Positions 17,845-27,840 of a stretch of DNA of 64,000 bases are shown piece after piece. Within the stretch, counting starts at the first letter, position 1. The number at the start of each line of letters is the position of its first letter. A program made the translations under genes and the position numbers. The notes beneath the pieces are model-generated. The model was not told the DNA's origin. It ran no database searches and worked only from the letters and a program-made list of their open reading frames with translations. Source of the stretch: Aquimarina sp040786285 (GTDB lineage: Bacteria; Bacteroidota; Bacteroidia; Flavobacteriales; Flavobacteriaceae); contig NZ_JBFMKQ010000002.1 in the NCBI RefSeq assembly GCF_040786285.1, positions 744,001-808,000 on the forward strand, read 5' to 3'.

Positions 17845-18663
17845 GTGCATAAAGAATTTAATTGGCAACAAGGAAATAAAAGAATATACGCTCAATCTTG
17901 GCAAATCGAAAATCCAATTGCGATAGTGTGTTTGGTTCATGGGATGGGAGAGCACAGTTCTAGATATACCCATGTAGTTAGTTTTCTTAATGCTCATGGT
18001 ATTAGCGTATATTCTTTTGATCATATCGGTCATGGTAAATCAGAAGGTAAACGAGGGCATACTCCAACTTATGATTTTCTATTAAATAGTGTAGAAAAAA
18101 TAATTTCTATTGCTAATAAAGAAAATCAAAACATACCCATGTTTTTGTACGGGCACAGTATGGGCGGAAATGTTGTGGCTAATTATTTGCTTAGAAAGTC
18201 TTCAAAAATAAACGCAGCTATTTTATCAGCACCATGGTTCACGCTACCTTTTGAACCTCCAAAATTTAAAGTGGGTTTAGCCAAATTTATGAATAAAATT
18301 TATCCGGCATTTAGCGATACTACTAATTTAGATGTTACCGCAATTAGCAGGGATAAAAATGTGGTCGATGCGTATCGCAATGATGAATTGGTTCATGGAA
18401 AAATTACTCCTGCTTTCTTTTTATCTTGTTTTGAAGCTGGAAAATGGGTAAAAAATAACGGGGATAAATTAAAGATTCCAACAATGGTTATACACGGGAC
18501 AGAAGATCGTCTTACAAGTTGTCAGGGATCTAAAGAATTTGCATCTACAAATGCACTGATTCAATTTAAAAGCTATAAAGGACTATACCACGAACTACAT
18601 AATGAACCAGAGCAACAGGTAATTTTGGAGGATATTCTACAATTTATAACCTCTAAATTATAA
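17845..18663 (+). CDS. Alpha/beta hydrolase, monoacylglycerol-lipase-like
   Basis: A 272-residue serine hydrolase of the Hydrolase_4/S33 type. The oxyanion region is VHGMGEHSSRY, the nucleophile Ser105 is in GHSMGG, and Asp221 (HGTEDRLTS) and His249 (GLYHELHNE) complete the triad. The pattern and length match bacterial monoacylglycerol lipases. There is no signal peptide, so it acts in the cytoplasm. The start is GTG at 17845, since no in-frame ATG precedes the first conserved strand. Substrate class is inferred from the family. Confidence 0.85.
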   Translation: MHKEFNWQQGNKRIYAQSWQIENPIAIVCLVHGMGEHSSRYTHVVSFLNAHGISVYSFDHIGHGKSEGKRGHTPTYDFLLNSVEKIISIANKENQNIPMFLYGHSMGGNVVANYLLRKSSKINAAILSAPWFTLPFEPPKFKVGLAKFMNKIYPAFSDTTNLDVTAISRDKNVVDAYRNDELVHGKITPAFFLSCFEAGKWVKNNGDKLKIPTMVIHGTEDRLTSCQGSKEFASTNALIQFKSYKGLYHELHNEPEQQVILEDILQFITSKL

Positions 18664-18708
18664 TACTCGAATTTTATTAAGTATTAAAAAACATATAGGA
18701 ATCATTTT

Positions 18709-19284
18709 TTAGAGAAGTATATTTTTTAATAAAGACTCTGTAGATAAAATGGTTGCAAATTCGTCTTTAAGACTGGCTATAGCAGTGTCATGGATTAATT
18801 GTGCACTATAATGCTTTCCTTTAATTCCGATTTTATCAAAAGTAGCAACTGCATCTTCAATTAGGTATGTAGTAAACCCAAAATTGCCTGCCATTCTCGT
18901 TGTGGTGGATACACAATGATCAGTAGTTAAACCAGCGATGACTAGGGTATTGATGTTTTTGTTCTCTAATTGTTTTTGAAGATCTGTACCAATAAAAGCA
19001 CTATTCACCTCTTTTTCGATAATAGGCTCCTCATCTTTTGGAATAATAAAATCTTGAAAGTTATTTCCCGGATTTCCTTTTTTAAGAGGAGAATTTGGGG
19101 TAGTAGAGCAATGTTTTATATGAAATATAGGAAGCCTATTTGCTCTCCAGAATTTTAAGAGCACCTCTATGTTAGCTTCTGCATCTAAATTATTACGTTC
19201 ACTTCCCCAATATTGAATATCTTCAAACCCTTTTTGAACATCGATTAGTATAAGTGCGGGATGATCACCTTTGTTGATTGCCAT
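18709..19284 (-). CDS. Cysteine hydrolase, isochorismatase family
   Basis: A 191-residue cytoplasmic protein with the family's triad: Asp15 (ALILIDVQKGF), Lys91 (IEKEVNSAF) and Cys124 (LTTDHCVSTT). The preceding hydrophobic strand and the following TTTRMAGNFGF are typical. Members hydrolyse amides or vinyl ethers (nicotinamide, isochorismate, peroxyureidoacrylate); the substrate cannot be read from sequence. It starts six bases after the DUF2490 gene and is the last of a likely four-gene operon from 24017 leftward. Confidence 0.88.
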   Translation of the reverse strand: MAINKGDHPALILIDVQKGFEDIQYWGSERNNLDAEANIEVLLKFWRANRLPIFHIKHCSTTPNSPLKKGNPGNNFQDFIIPKDEEPIIEKEVNSAFIGTDLQKQLENKNINTLVIAGLTTDHCVSTTTRMAGNFGFTTYLIEDAVATFDKIGIKGKHYSAQLIHDTAIASLKDEFATILSTESLLKNILL

Positions 19285-19290
19285 GTTTCG

Positions 19291-19980
19291 CTATTTAGTT
19301 TTTCTAAAGTCGGTATTATAAAAAATTCCTAACTGTAAACGATCAAAATTTACGCCAGTAAAATGATTTTTGAGGTATCCCAATTGAATGCTAAAATTGC
19401 TTTTTACAGTATATCCAATTGCTCCATATAAGCGATTTTGTCCAAAAATAGGTTCTTGTAAATTAATAAAGACTTCATCATATACATTTAAAAACCATTT
19501 TTCATTAATGGGGTAGGTAAGTTGAAGTCGATACCGGGCTCTGTGTTCTGTAAAATTATTAGTCTGTGTGTTTATGAATCGCTGTTCTAGACGATATCGA
19601 TGCTCAAACTTGAATTTACCAACAGTATTTTTAAGGATAAATTGTTCGAAAATTCGATGTTCGTTAGAATTTTCTTCATCCGGGAAATCTTCAAAAGTAC
19701 CATCGGTATTAATATATCCATATCCAATAGTAGCTATGGCATGATCATTTATATGATAGTTCAATCCGGTTCTTAATAATAATTGGTTAAAGTTCGAAGT
19801 CGTTTCATAAAAACGAAATTGAGCTTCAGAATGGATACTTAATTTGTCGGTTATTTGATTGGTGCCAAAATACATATACCAAGCGCCTAAATCATTTTCA
19901 CCAGTATCCTGGGCAGTTGCAATTGTGGTAATTAAAAAAAAGGATAATACTGAAATATAGTTTCTAAACATAATAATCAT
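19291..19980 (-). CDS. DUF2490 outer-membrane beta-barrel protein
   Basis: A 229-residue protein with signal peptide (real start possibly the Met at 19971) followed by GENDLGAWYMYFGTNQI, the DUF2490 opening. Alternating amphipathic strands run throughout (LSIHSEAQFRFYE, EHRYRLEQRFI, HRARYRLQLTYPI), ending in an aromatic strand, as in small outer-membrane barrels. The role is unknown. It sits between the Asp-box protein and the cysteine hydrolase on the same strand. Confidence 0.82.
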   Translation of the reverse strand: MIIMFRNYISVLSFFLITTIATAQDTGENDLGAWYMYFGTNQITDKLSIHSEAQFRFYETTSNFNQLLLRTGLNYHINDHAIATIGYGYINTDGTFEDFPDEENSNEHRIFEQFILKNTVGKFKFEHRYRLEQRFINTQTNNFTEHRARYRLQLTYPINEKWFLNVYDEVFINLQEPIFGQNRLYGAIGYTVKSNFSIQLGYLKNHFTGVNFDRLQLGIFYNTDFRKTK

Positions 19981-20026
19981 AAAAAGTTAGGGTGTATTAA
20001 TCTTGGTTTACGGGCTATTATTTATT

Positions 20027-23000
20027 TTATTCTAAACTAAAACTCTTTGTTTGCTTGAAAGGAGATATATTCGATTTCTCTATTGCTTCACGATAGGATT
20101 TCCAATGGGTATCAAAAAACTCATTAGTCTTATTTAGAGCATCATTTAAATCATCTTTGGCATGTTTGATAAGAGTGTTTTCTGTAGAAGTTAAACCATT
20201 TTGGCGACTATCGGTATATCTCCTAGCTGTTTGAATGCGTTGCATAACATTTACTTCGGGGTTACGAGTTATTCCTTGTCGTTTATCTTCTTTTCCTATG
20301 TATAGTGCTATAACGCTATCGATTTTCTTGGTAATATCTCCAGATAATTTTATTTGATCTTTATATAACTTCTTATCAGATTTTTGAAGTTCCTTTTGAT
20401 ATTTAGAAGCTACTTCCTTACTTTCTGCTAATTGTTTAACAGCATCAGCGGCAGTTTTAGTCATTTTTTCCAAATTTTTGGAAGCGGTATAAATTTCATC
20501 AATGTTTTTTTGAGAAACCTGTACTCTGGGGTCATTCATGATTTCTATATCGGTTTCAGATTTTTGATCACCATATTGCATGACCAGTTTATATTGGCCC
20601 GGCTTAACAGTAACACCATCGGGTTCTTTGTCCTGTTTTTCAACTTTCCGAGAAGGATTATCTACTCCTTTTTCATCCATTAACCACATTATTTTATGAA
20701 AACCAGTAGAATCCGGAGCTTTTTCTTTTAAGGTTCTTATTAAGCGATCTTTATCATAAATTTTGAGATGAATAGAATCCCACTTTTCTTTAGTTTTTTC
20801 TTTTTCGTCATCTTCTATATCTTCTTTCTTTTCTTTTTCGGTGTTTTCTTTTTTCTTTTCTTCTACTTTAATATAATATGAAATATGAGCACCTTGATCA
20901 CGATTTTCACCATTGTATAGAGCATCCCCACCAAAACGAGTGCCGGTTGGTTGTTGGTATGCAGCTTCATACCCCACAGGAGGTTTGAAAAGTTGTAGTT
21001 TTTGATTTAGGACACTCTTATTTTTTGCTAAAGCTCTTAGAGGTCGTATGTCGTCTAACACCCATGCCGCTCTACCAAAAGTACCAATGACCAAGTCATG
21101 TTCTCTAGGTTGAATTACTAAATCTTTTACAGGTACCGTAGGGAATCCTTTTGTCCACTTTGTCCAACTGTTTCCTGCGTTTAATGAAATGTATAACCCA
21201 TCATCTGTACCTAAAAATATAAGATTCTTTTCGATAGGATCTTCTGCAATACTTAATGCATAACTTTTTACATCATTTTGATGTACTATACGTTTCCAGG
21301 TTTTACCATAATCGGTGGTTCTAAACACATAAGGAATGTAATTAAATCTTCTATAATCATTTGCTACTAAGAGCGCTTCACCTTTATTCTTGTTCGAGGC
21401 TTTAATTTGTACAATCCAACTTCCTTGCGGTAGTTCTTTTATGTTTTTTGACACATCGGTCCAGTTGGCACCTCCATTTTTTGTGATATGTACTCGCCCA
21501 TCATCGGTACCCACCCAAAGCATGTTTTCTTCTAAAATTGAGGGCTCTATTACAATAACTGTACAGTGATTTTCTGCCCCTGTTGCATCCATGGTTAATC
21601 CACCGCTCTCCGCCTGTTTTTGTTTATTAGGGTCATTGGTAGTTAAATCTGGTGATATGATTTTCCAGGTAAGTCCTTTGTCGATACTTTTATGTACAAA
21701 TTGACTTCCAAAATACAGCGTACTATTGTCAAAGGGATCAATATTAATTGCCGCATTCCAATTAAAACGAAGTTTAACTTTTGGATCAGGATGAATTGGC
21801 TTAACAATATAGTTATTCCCTGTTTTCCAATCATATCTTAGCACAAACCCTTGTTGGCTCATGGACCAGCCATAACGAGAATCATCTTTATCTGGAACCA
21901 CATCAAATCCGTCACCAAAGGATATTTCCTGCCAATAAGAGTTACGAATTCCCTGTGTTTTCCAGACGTATGCAGGTCCTCTCCAACTACCATTATCTTG
22001 CATACCACCATACACATTATATGGAAACTCATTATCTACATTAATATGATAGAATTGAGCTACAGGAAGATTACCGATAAAACGCCATGTTTTTCCACCA
22101 TCTCTTGTAATATTTAAGCCACCGTCATTACCATCGATCATATAGTTACCGTCGTTAGGATGAATCCACCAAGCATGATGATCCGGATGTATACCATTAT
22201 CAACCCCATATGCTGGCATAAGTTGCGAAAAGTTTTTACCTCCATCTTCAGAAACATTTACATACGTAAAAACAGAATACACTCTATTTTCGTTTTGAGG
22301 ATCCACAAAAATATCAGAATAGTAGAATGGACGGTTACCGATATCATTTTTGTCATTCACCTTTGCCCATTTAAATCCTCCATCGATTGATTTATAGAGC
22401 GCATTTTTTTTTGCTTCAACTAAGGCATAGATAATATTGGGTTTGTTAGCAGCAATGGCTAATCCAATGCGGCCTAACTCTCCTTTAGGCAAACCATCCT
22501 TATCTGTTCGTTGTTCCCAGGTTTTGCCTCCATCATGGGTGATATGCAGGCCAGAACCTTTTCCACCGGATTTAAAAAACCATGGATCTCGCTTATGTTC
22601 CCATAATGCAGCAATTAATTTATTGGGATTGGTAGGATCCATAATAAGATCAGCAGCTCCGGTTTTGTTGTTTGCGAATAGAATTTTCCTCCATGTTGTA
22701 CCTCCATCAGTAGTTTTAAAAATACCTCTTTCTGGATGTTCGCCCCATGGAGATCCAATAGCTGCGACATATATCGTATTGGGATCGGTGGGATCAATAA
22801 TTATTCTATGAATATGTCGTGTTCTTTCTAACCCCATTGACTTCCAATTCTTGCCACCATCTAGGGATTTGTATATACCGTATCCACCATTAAGACTATT
22901 TCTGGGATTTCCTTCTCCAGTACCTACCCAGATCACAGATGGGTTAGATTGTTGTATAGCAACTGCTCCAACCGAAGCTGTAGTTTCATGATCAAAAATG

Positions 23001-23239
23001 GGTTCCCATTTGATACCTCCGGATTTAGATTTCCATAGTCCGCCAGAGGCAGTTCCTGCATAAATAATATCAGGATCAGAGATAACTACATCTATAGCTG
23101 TTACACGCCCGCTCATTCCTCCAGGACCAATATTACGCGGAGTAAGATCTTTAATTAGATCCATAGAGAATTCTTGAGCAGATACTATGCAAGTGATTCC
23201 TAAAAAAAGAAGAAAGATGTTTCTTTTCATTGTTGTCAT
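20027..23239 (-). CDS. Exported Asp-box (BNR/VPS10-like) beta-propeller protein
   Basis: A 1070-residue exported protein; a signal peptide begins at the first or the fourth codon (MKRNIFLLFLGITCIVSAQ). Residues 25 to about 740 contain at least ten Asp-box motifs of the form SxDGGxTW (SLDGGKNW, TTDGGTTW, THDGGKTW, SIDGGFKW, TRDGGKTW, TTDYGKTW), the mark of sialidase/sortilin-type propellers. A Lys/Glu-rich linker (about 785-815) is followed by a helical C-terminal part. Homologues are annotated as VPS10-domain proteins or glycosyl hydrolases, but I see no catalytic residues to support an enzyme call. It follows the MBL gene by four bases. Confidence 0.85.
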   Translation of the reverse strand: MTTMKRNIFLLFLGITCIVSAQEFSMDLIKDLTPRNIGPGGMSGRVTAIDVVISDPDIIYAGTASGGLWKSKSGGIKWEPIFDHETTASVGAVAIQQSNPSVIWVGTGEGNPRNSLNGGYGIYKSLDGGKNWKSMGLERTRHIHRIIIDPTDPNTIYVAAIGSPWGEHPERGIFKTTDGGTTWRKILFANNKTGAADLIMDPTNPNKLIAALWEHKRDPWFFKSGGKGSGLHITHDGGKTWEQRTDKDGLPKGELGRIGLAIAANKPNIIYALVEAKKNALYKSIDGGFKWAKVNDKNDIGNRPFYYSDIFVDPQNENRVYSVFTYVNVSEDGGKNFSQLMPAYGVDNGIHPDHHAWWIHPNDGNYMIDGNDGGLNITRDGGKTWRFIGNLPVAQFYHINVDNEFPYNVYGGMQDNGSWRGPAYVWKTQGIRNSYWQEISFGDGFDVVPDKDDSRYGWSMSQQGFVLRYDWKTGNNYIVKPIHPDPKVKLRFNWNAAINIDPFDNSTLYFGSQFVHKSIDKGLTWKIISPDLTTNDPNKQKQAESGGLTMDATGAENHCTVIVIEPSILEENMLWVGTDDGRVHITKNGGANWTDVSKNIKELPQGSWIVQIKASNKNKGEALLVANDYRRFNYIPYVFRTTDYGKTWKRIVHQNDVKSYALSIAEDPIEKNLIFLGTDDGLYISLNAGNSWTKWTKGFPTVPVKDLVIQPREHDLVIGTFGRAAWVLDDIRPLRALAKNKSVLNQKLQLFKPPVGYEAAYQQPTGTRFGGDALYNGENRDQGAHISYYIKVEEKKKENTEKEKKEDIEDDEKEKTKEKWDSIHLKIYDKDRLIRTLKEKAPDSTGFHKIMWLMDEKGVDNPSRKVEKQDKEPDGVTVKPGQYKLVMQYGDQKSETDIEIMNDPRVQVSQKNIDEIYTASKNLEKMTKTAADAVKQLAESKEVASKYQKELQKSDKKLYKDQIKLSGDITKKIDSVIALYIGKEDKRQGITRNPEVNVMQRIQTARRYTDSRQNGLTSTENTLIKHAKDDLNDALNKTNEFFDTHWKSYREAIEKSNISPFKQTKSFSLE

Positions 23240-23243
23240 TGAA

Positions 23244-24017
23244 TTATAATTGAATTTGCTGTTCTAGTTCGGTCAAAAAATAAACTTTTGGAAATTTATT
23301 CTTTAAGGATTGTAGTTCTTCTTGTTTTATTCGGGGTGAAATATGAGTTGCAACTACATGGTTTGGGTGTATATATTTTTTGATTAATTCTGAAGCACGG
23401 GTATCCATCAGCATCCAATACGGAAGAATAGCAATATCTATGGATTCATTAAATAATTTTAATTGTTCAAACAAGTTTATTTCTTCTAGCCAGTTTGTAT
23501 CTCCAACATGCAGAATGTTCTTATCTGCAATGTTAACTATATAACCTACATTCTCTACTGAAATATGCCTTTTTCCGGCATGGTTTATTTTTAGTCCTGT
23601 AATTTTTAAATTTTTGAGATTATGAGATTGCCTATTATAATCTTTTGTAGCAATAGTAATCACACGATCATTAAATTTTTCAAAACCAGATGTAACCTGA
23701 CTTGCGCCGAAAAGAATTGTTTCTTTATTTAACTGAAGATGGTTAATGGAAAGTTCTTTGCTAAAATGATCACCATGATAGTGCGTAAATAAAATTGCAT
23801 CGGGTTTTAGCACAGTTTTTATTTTATGAACGAGTTTTTCATCTGGAAAAAGATAATCTTCCCCATATTGCAAATGTAAACCATCGATTAAAAAAGAGGA
23901 TTGGTCATTAGAAATATATACTCCCATATTCCCTACATACGTAAGTGATATATTTTCTTGCGAAAACCCAAGGAAACTAAGAGTAATAGTTGTAAGAAAA
24001 AGAAGTGTTTTTATCAC
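23244..24017 (-). CDS. Exported MBL-fold metallo-hydrolase
   Basis: A 257-residue protein with signal peptide (MIKTLLFLTTITLSFLGFSQ). The metallo-beta-lactamase-fold motif is FTHYHGDHFS (HxHxDH), with further ligands in NHAGKRHISVENVGYIV, HVGDTNW and VVATHISPR. The layout resembles the UlaG/RomA-like group, which act on lactones or phosphodiesters; the substrate is unknown. It is first in the run leading to the Asp-box protein, with only four bases between them. Confidence 0.85.
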   Translation of the reverse strand: MIKTLLFLTTITLSFLGFSQENISLTYVGNMGVYISNDQSSFLIDGLHLQYGEDYLFPDEKLVHKIKTVLKPDAILFTHYHGDHFSKELSINHLQLNKETILFGASQVTSGFEKFNDRVITIATKDYNRQSHNLKNLKITGLKINHAGKRHISVENVGYIVNIADKNILHVGDTNWLEEINLFEQLKLFNESIDIAILPYWMLMDTRASELIKKYIHPNHVVATHISPRIKQEELQSLKNKFPKVYFLTELEQQIQL

Positions 24018-24099
24018 CTGTCGCTGGATTGACTTTATGAGCTCTAAAGTTACTAAAATGTAAAAGTTAAATTCTTAAAGCGGTGTTAAGTAAATTAAA

Positions 24100-24107
24100 T
24101 ACCTTTG
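24100..24107 (+). promoter_or_regulatory. Flavobacterial -7 box (TACCTTTG) for the 78-residue ORF
   Basis: An exact TAnnTTTG match ending 20 bases before the ATG at 24128. It supports the small downstream ORF as a real transcribed gene. Confidence 0.5.
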
Positions 24108-24127
24108 AGAGGTAAAATGCAGTAATA

Positions 24128-24364
24128 ATGAGATTTATAGAACTTACACTAAAAAACCATACTATTGTTCATGGTTTTGATGCCAGAAATAAAGAGATTA
24201 CAGAAGAAGTCGAAGTTGCCGAAGCTTCTAAAAAACTTGTCGCTATAGATAGAATTTTATCGGTAAGCGAAAATTTTATTCTAATTCAATATGCTTATGA
24301 TAGAATAATTTATTGGGAGTATGAAGAGGATTATGAGCAGGTAAAAAGACTACTTTCAAAGTAG
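24128..24364 (+). CDS. Small protein of unknown function (78 aa)
   Basis: A short soluble protein, MRFIELTLKNHTIVHGFDAR at the start, then an acidic helical middle and an aromatic end (AYDRIIYWEYEEDYEQVKRLL). It resembles small conserved flavobacterial proteins with beta-strand openings, but I know no family. Support: a perfect -7 box at 24100-24107 and a tight convergent end with the next gene, two bases apart. Function unknown. Confidence 0.65.
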   Translation: MRFIELTLKNHTIVHGFDARNKEITEEVEVAEASKKLVAIDRILSVSENFILIQYAYDRIIYWEYEEDYEQVKRLLSK

Positions 24365-24366
24365 TT

Positions 24367-24729
24367 TTATGGCGTAATTATTTTAGAATTATCTCCAGTT
24401 CTGGCAGAAATAAGTTTGAAATCTTTATTTACCTTAATAATAATTTTTTTGCCTGTATGTAAATTGACCATTTTCCATCTAAAACCATAAGAAGTTTCAA
24501 AGATGGCAGATCTTGCCATTTTTCTTAAATCGATTCCGTCGATATTTTCAATAATTTCATTTGCTAAAAGATCTATACCTCTTTGTTTTTCTTCTTGGGG
24601 AGATAGTTTACGATCTCGAGGGTTTTGAATTTCATCTATAGTGATAGACGAAGTATAATTTTTCACTAAAATATTTGGATACAGCAGTGTGCAAGAAAAT
24701 ACCAAAAGGGGTAGTATGTAGTTTTTCAT
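24367..24729 (-). CDS. Exported protein of unknown function (120 aa)
   Basis: A 120-residue protein with an N-terminal hydrophobic export signal (MKNYILPLLVFSCTLLYP). A Cys at residue 13 is not in a good lipobox. The mature part is charged, with a basic helical stretch (DLRKMARSAIFETSYGFRWKM) and a short beta tail. I recognise no family. A TACTATAGTA palindrome lies about 29 bases upstream of its start (24758-24767). Confidence 0.6.
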   Translation of the reverse strand: MKNYILPLLVFSCTLLYPNILVKNYTSSITIDEIQNPRDRKLSPQEEKQRGIDLLANEIIENIDGIDLRKMARSAIFETSYGFRWKMVNLHTGKKIIIKVNKDFKLISARTGDNSKIITP

Positions 24730-24978
24730 AATTTGGGGTTTTAAGAATCACATACCATACTATAGTACGCAATTACATAATCTTTAAATGTCTTTTCATA
24801 TGTATTTGTAATAGTACATTAACAATATATCTACATAGGGGTTATGTAAAATTAACGCTTAAAAGACCTCTTTATGATATTATTTTGTTAAAAAAGAGTG
24901 AAATATCTATTAAAAAGGCGGTTTTTACGCTTTATAATTAAGATTTTGATAAAATACCGTAGTTTTACTATGGGTTAG

Positions 24979-26118
24979 CTAGTCTCTTTTTTCTAATCGA
25001 TAAATTTCTCTTCCTAATTGAGCCAAAAATGGGATTCCTATGTCATCATATTCATAGTTGTTATCGTTATAGATTCCATTTTTATTAACATGAATAGTGG
25101 CAGAAAGAATAAACTCGATGTTGTTTTTTGTATCCTTAATGTATGCGCAATCGGTTAGGTAACCATATGCATATCCCACTTTATTAAAGATTTTAATGTT
25201 TTTAGGAATATCCTTTTTTGTATCACCAAAAATGAAAAATTTGACATAAGAATCATAGTATTTTTCTTTGCCATATCCGGCTTGGTAAGGTAATGTACTC
25301 ATGGCATTTAGGACATACTCATAATCGTTTGGGGCGATAGCAAAGCGTTGAGATTCTGAATACATTTCAGGAAACTGCATGCGTTTCATAGTTTCATGTA
25401 ATGACCTAAGAGGAAGGTAGTTTTTTTTAGAAAAATCTTTGGGATGCGGGATCAATGTGTCATTATAGATATACCCTTTACCTTTCCGTATTTTTTTTAA
25501 TGATAATAGAGGTTGAGGTGAATTTTTTATGCTTGTTTGTTGGTATATAGTATCACCATTTTGTATATTTTCTTTAAAAAAGACAGGTTGGGTTTTTAAA
25601 TTTTGAGAATGAAATGCTGATAACCGATGAGAAATCCTACCTGTAAGATTTTTGGATTTTAAATTTGTGTTGATATAATCTTGCCCTAGAAACTCAAATA
25701 AACGATTGTAAGCTTGATTATCACTTACAGCAAAAATTTTTGTAATAGCCTCTTCAATAGAAGTATATAACGTATCGTTTTGTGTTTTAAAACTCGTTTT
25801 TCGATCGATATTAATTCCTTTTTCTTGTAAATTTTTCATTTTTTCAAGAGCCATCAAAGCAACTGGAAACTTTACCGAACTAGCAGGATAAAAATAAATA
25901 CTGTCATCAACATTAAATTCATAATCTTTAAAACCAGGAATATTGTCCTTATCTCTATCAATTTGAGTGTATATGATTTGAAGCTCATAATCCTTATAAT
26001 TTTGCATCACCGTTTGGATACGTGCGGCATCTGATTGAAGAGCAATTTCTAAGGGATTTTTTTTAGAACACGAAACCGTAAAAACCACTATAATGGATAG
26101 CAGTATGATATGTTTCAT
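24979..26118 (-). CDS. Class A beta-lactamase-like serine hydrolase lipoprotein
   Basis: A 379-residue lipoprotein; start set at 26118, where MKHIILLSIIVVFTVSC gives a lipobox at Cys17. The serine beta-lactamase/transpeptidase fold shows SxxK (SSVK, Ser80/Lys83), SDN (Ser132-Asn134) and KVG in place of KTG near the end. The family's Glu166-loop is not obvious, so beta-lactam hydrolysis is doubtful. Peptidoglycan-related or esterase activity is equally possible. It lies 34 bases after the M28 peptidase gene, so the two are probably co-transcribed. Confidence 0.82.
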   Translation of the reverse strand: MKHIILLSIIVVFTVSCSKKNPLEIALQSDAARIQTVMQNYKDYELQIIYTQIDRDKDNIPGFKDYEFNVDDSIYFYPASSVKFPVALMALEKMKNLQEKGINIDRKTSFKTQNDTLYTSIEEAITKIFAVSDNQAYNRLFEFLGQDYINTNLKSKNLTGRISHRLSAFHSQNLKTQPVFFKENIQNGDTIYQQTSIKNSPQPLLSLKKIRKGKGYIYNDTLIPHPKDFSKKNYLPLRSLHETMKRMQFPEMYSESQRFAIAPNDYEYVLNAMSTLPYQAGYGKEKYYDSYVKFFIFGDTKKDIPKNIKIFNKVGYAYGYLTDCAYIKDTKNNIEFILSATIHVNKNGIYNDNNYEYDDIGIPFLAQLGREIYRLEKRD

Positions 26119-26152
26119 ATAGTATCGATCTATAAACAATAGAATGGATTAC

Positions 26153-27625
26153 TTATTTTTTATATAATTTTTTTCCTGCCTCATAATATTTATCGCCTTC
26201 CACCCAAAACGGAGTTTTAGGGTTGTCTGCAATTTTCCTGCAAGCCAGTACGTATGACTGAAAAAACTTAAATAAATAATTATAATCTACAGAATCAGGA
26301 TTATCGGTTACCTGATGATAGTATTTGGTAATTTCTTCGTTAAATGAAGTGAAACCCATACTAAAAGTAGGAGCAGGTATACCCTTAGCAGCAAAATTTA
26401 CATTATCAGACCGGTCAAATAGTCCTTGTTCTGGTGCTGGATCATCGATAGCCTCTAAACCAAAGGCTTTTGTTGCCTCGGTAATATCGTTTTGTGCTGT
26501 AGTTCTACCCAATCCGATAATAGTAGCTTTAGTGGTGTCGTTATAACCGCCATTATCGCTATTAAAACAATATACCATTTGATCTAATGGAATAACGGGA
26601 TGGTCAACATACCATTTACTGCCTAATAGCCCTTTTTCTTCTCCGGTAAAGAGAATGAAAAGTGCTGATCTTTTGGTTGGATATTTTGCAATATTTTCTG
26701 CTGCAGAAAGCACAGTAACTGTTCCTACGGCATTATCTCTGGCTCCGTTATAAATAGAATCATTTTCTACGGGTACACCAATACCAACGTGGTCATAATG
26801 AGCAGAATAAATAATATATTCATTTTTAAGTTTAGGATCTGATCCTTCAACGACACCTATAACATTTTGCGAATACTCATTACTATCTTTAATACCTTCT
26901 ACCATTAGTTCTATATCTGCTTCTTTGGCAGTAGTAAAAAGCTTACTTATTTCTTCATTTTTATCATTGATCCATAGATGGGTAAATTCATTTTTCTCTT
27001 CTTTATTTGAACTTGAAAGAGACATTTTATCACCATTAAAATAATGCTCCATTTGCATTCTTGTGACATCATCTACATTGCATATTTCGATGATACCTAA
27101 TGCTCCTTTTTCTTTGGCTAGTTTTCTTTTTTCTTGGGTTTTTGTAAAAGCTGCTCGTACTGCTTTTTCATCTTTATTCCCTATAATGCATATTACGAAT
27201 TTCCCTGTAACATCTGTATCTTTGTAATCCTCTTCTACTCCATAATTTAGAAAAACTGCTTTTCCTTTATAATTTGTATTAACTTGATTTAAGGTTAGTA
27301 TCTGTTTTAGGGTTAGATCTCCGGACTTAAATTCAGTTTTGGTTGCACCAGAAGTCTTTTTGAGTTCTACAGGTTGTAAATAACTAGTCTCGCCAGGAAT
27401 AGGTTTTACCCCATAACTTCTTAGCATATTTGCTAGATATTGTGCAGCAATTTTATTTTCAGGGCTTCCGGTTTGTCTTCCTCTTAACTCATCTGAAGCT
27501 AAGAAATATATATGACCTTCGATTTCACTTTTAGAAACTGTAGATTTCACTTTTTCTATATCATCTTGTGCATGAATAGAACATGTAAAAGCAAGGAGTA
27601 AAGAAAATAGGATATATTTTTTCAT
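26153..27625 (-). CDS. Exported M28-family metallopeptidase with PA domain
   Basis: A 490-residue zinc aminopeptidase. Signal peptide (MKKYILFSLLLAFTCSIHAQ), a protease-associated insert at about 95-200, then the M28 catalytic core. Metal-site motifs are SAHYDHVG, GARDNAVGT, FTGEEKGLLGS, NSDNGGY and the late His in YYHQVTDN. All five ligand positions look intact. It acts in the periplasm or outside. A perfect -7 box lies upstream at 27696-27703, and the beta-lactamase-like gene follows on the same strand. Confidence 0.92.
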   Translation of the reverse strand: MKKYILFSLLLAFTCSIHAQDDIEKVKSTVSKSEIEGHIYFLASDELRGRQTGSPENKIAAQYLANMLRSYGVKPIPGETSYLQPVELKKTSGATKTEFKSGDLTLKQILTLNQVNTNYKGKAVFLNYGVEEDYKDTDVTGKFVICIIGNKDEKAVRAAFTKTQEKRKLAKEKGALGIIEICNVDDVTRMQMEHYFNGDKMSLSSSNKEEKNEFTHLWINDKNEEISKLFTTAKEADIELMVEGIKDSNEYSQNVIGVVEGSDPKLKNEYIIYSAHYDHVGIGVPVENDSIYNGARDNAVGTVTVLSAAENIAKYPTKRSALFILFTGEEKGLLGSKWYVDHPVIPLDQMVYCFNSDNGGYNDTTKATIIGLGRTTAQNDITEATKAFGLEAIDDPAPEQGLFDRSDNVNFAAKGIPAPTFSMGFTSFNEEITKYYHQVTDNPDSVDYNYLFKFFQSYVLACRKIADNPKTPFWVEGDKYYEAGKKLYKK

Positions 27626-27695
27626 AAGATATGATAATGTGTGATTGTAACGATTGATGTTTGTGCTTGTACTTTATTTCTGTACACTTTCTTCT

Positions 27696-27703
27696 CAAAG
27701 ATA
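27696..27703 (-). promoter_or_regulatory. Flavobacterial -7 box (TATCTTTG) for the M28 peptidase
   Basis: An exact TAnnTTTG match on the minus strand, about 70 bases before the start codon. TTTG lies further upstream but too close for the usual -33 spacing. Confidence 0.45.
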
Positions 27704-27840
27704 ACAATTGTTGGCAAATTGTAATTCGGTGACATCAAAATGTTGATTTATGCCTGTAATTATCCAAAACAAATGTTAATTCTTATTTCTTAGATAGATT
27801 ATGTGTCTTTATCTTTTATAAAATATGCTAACTTTAATGT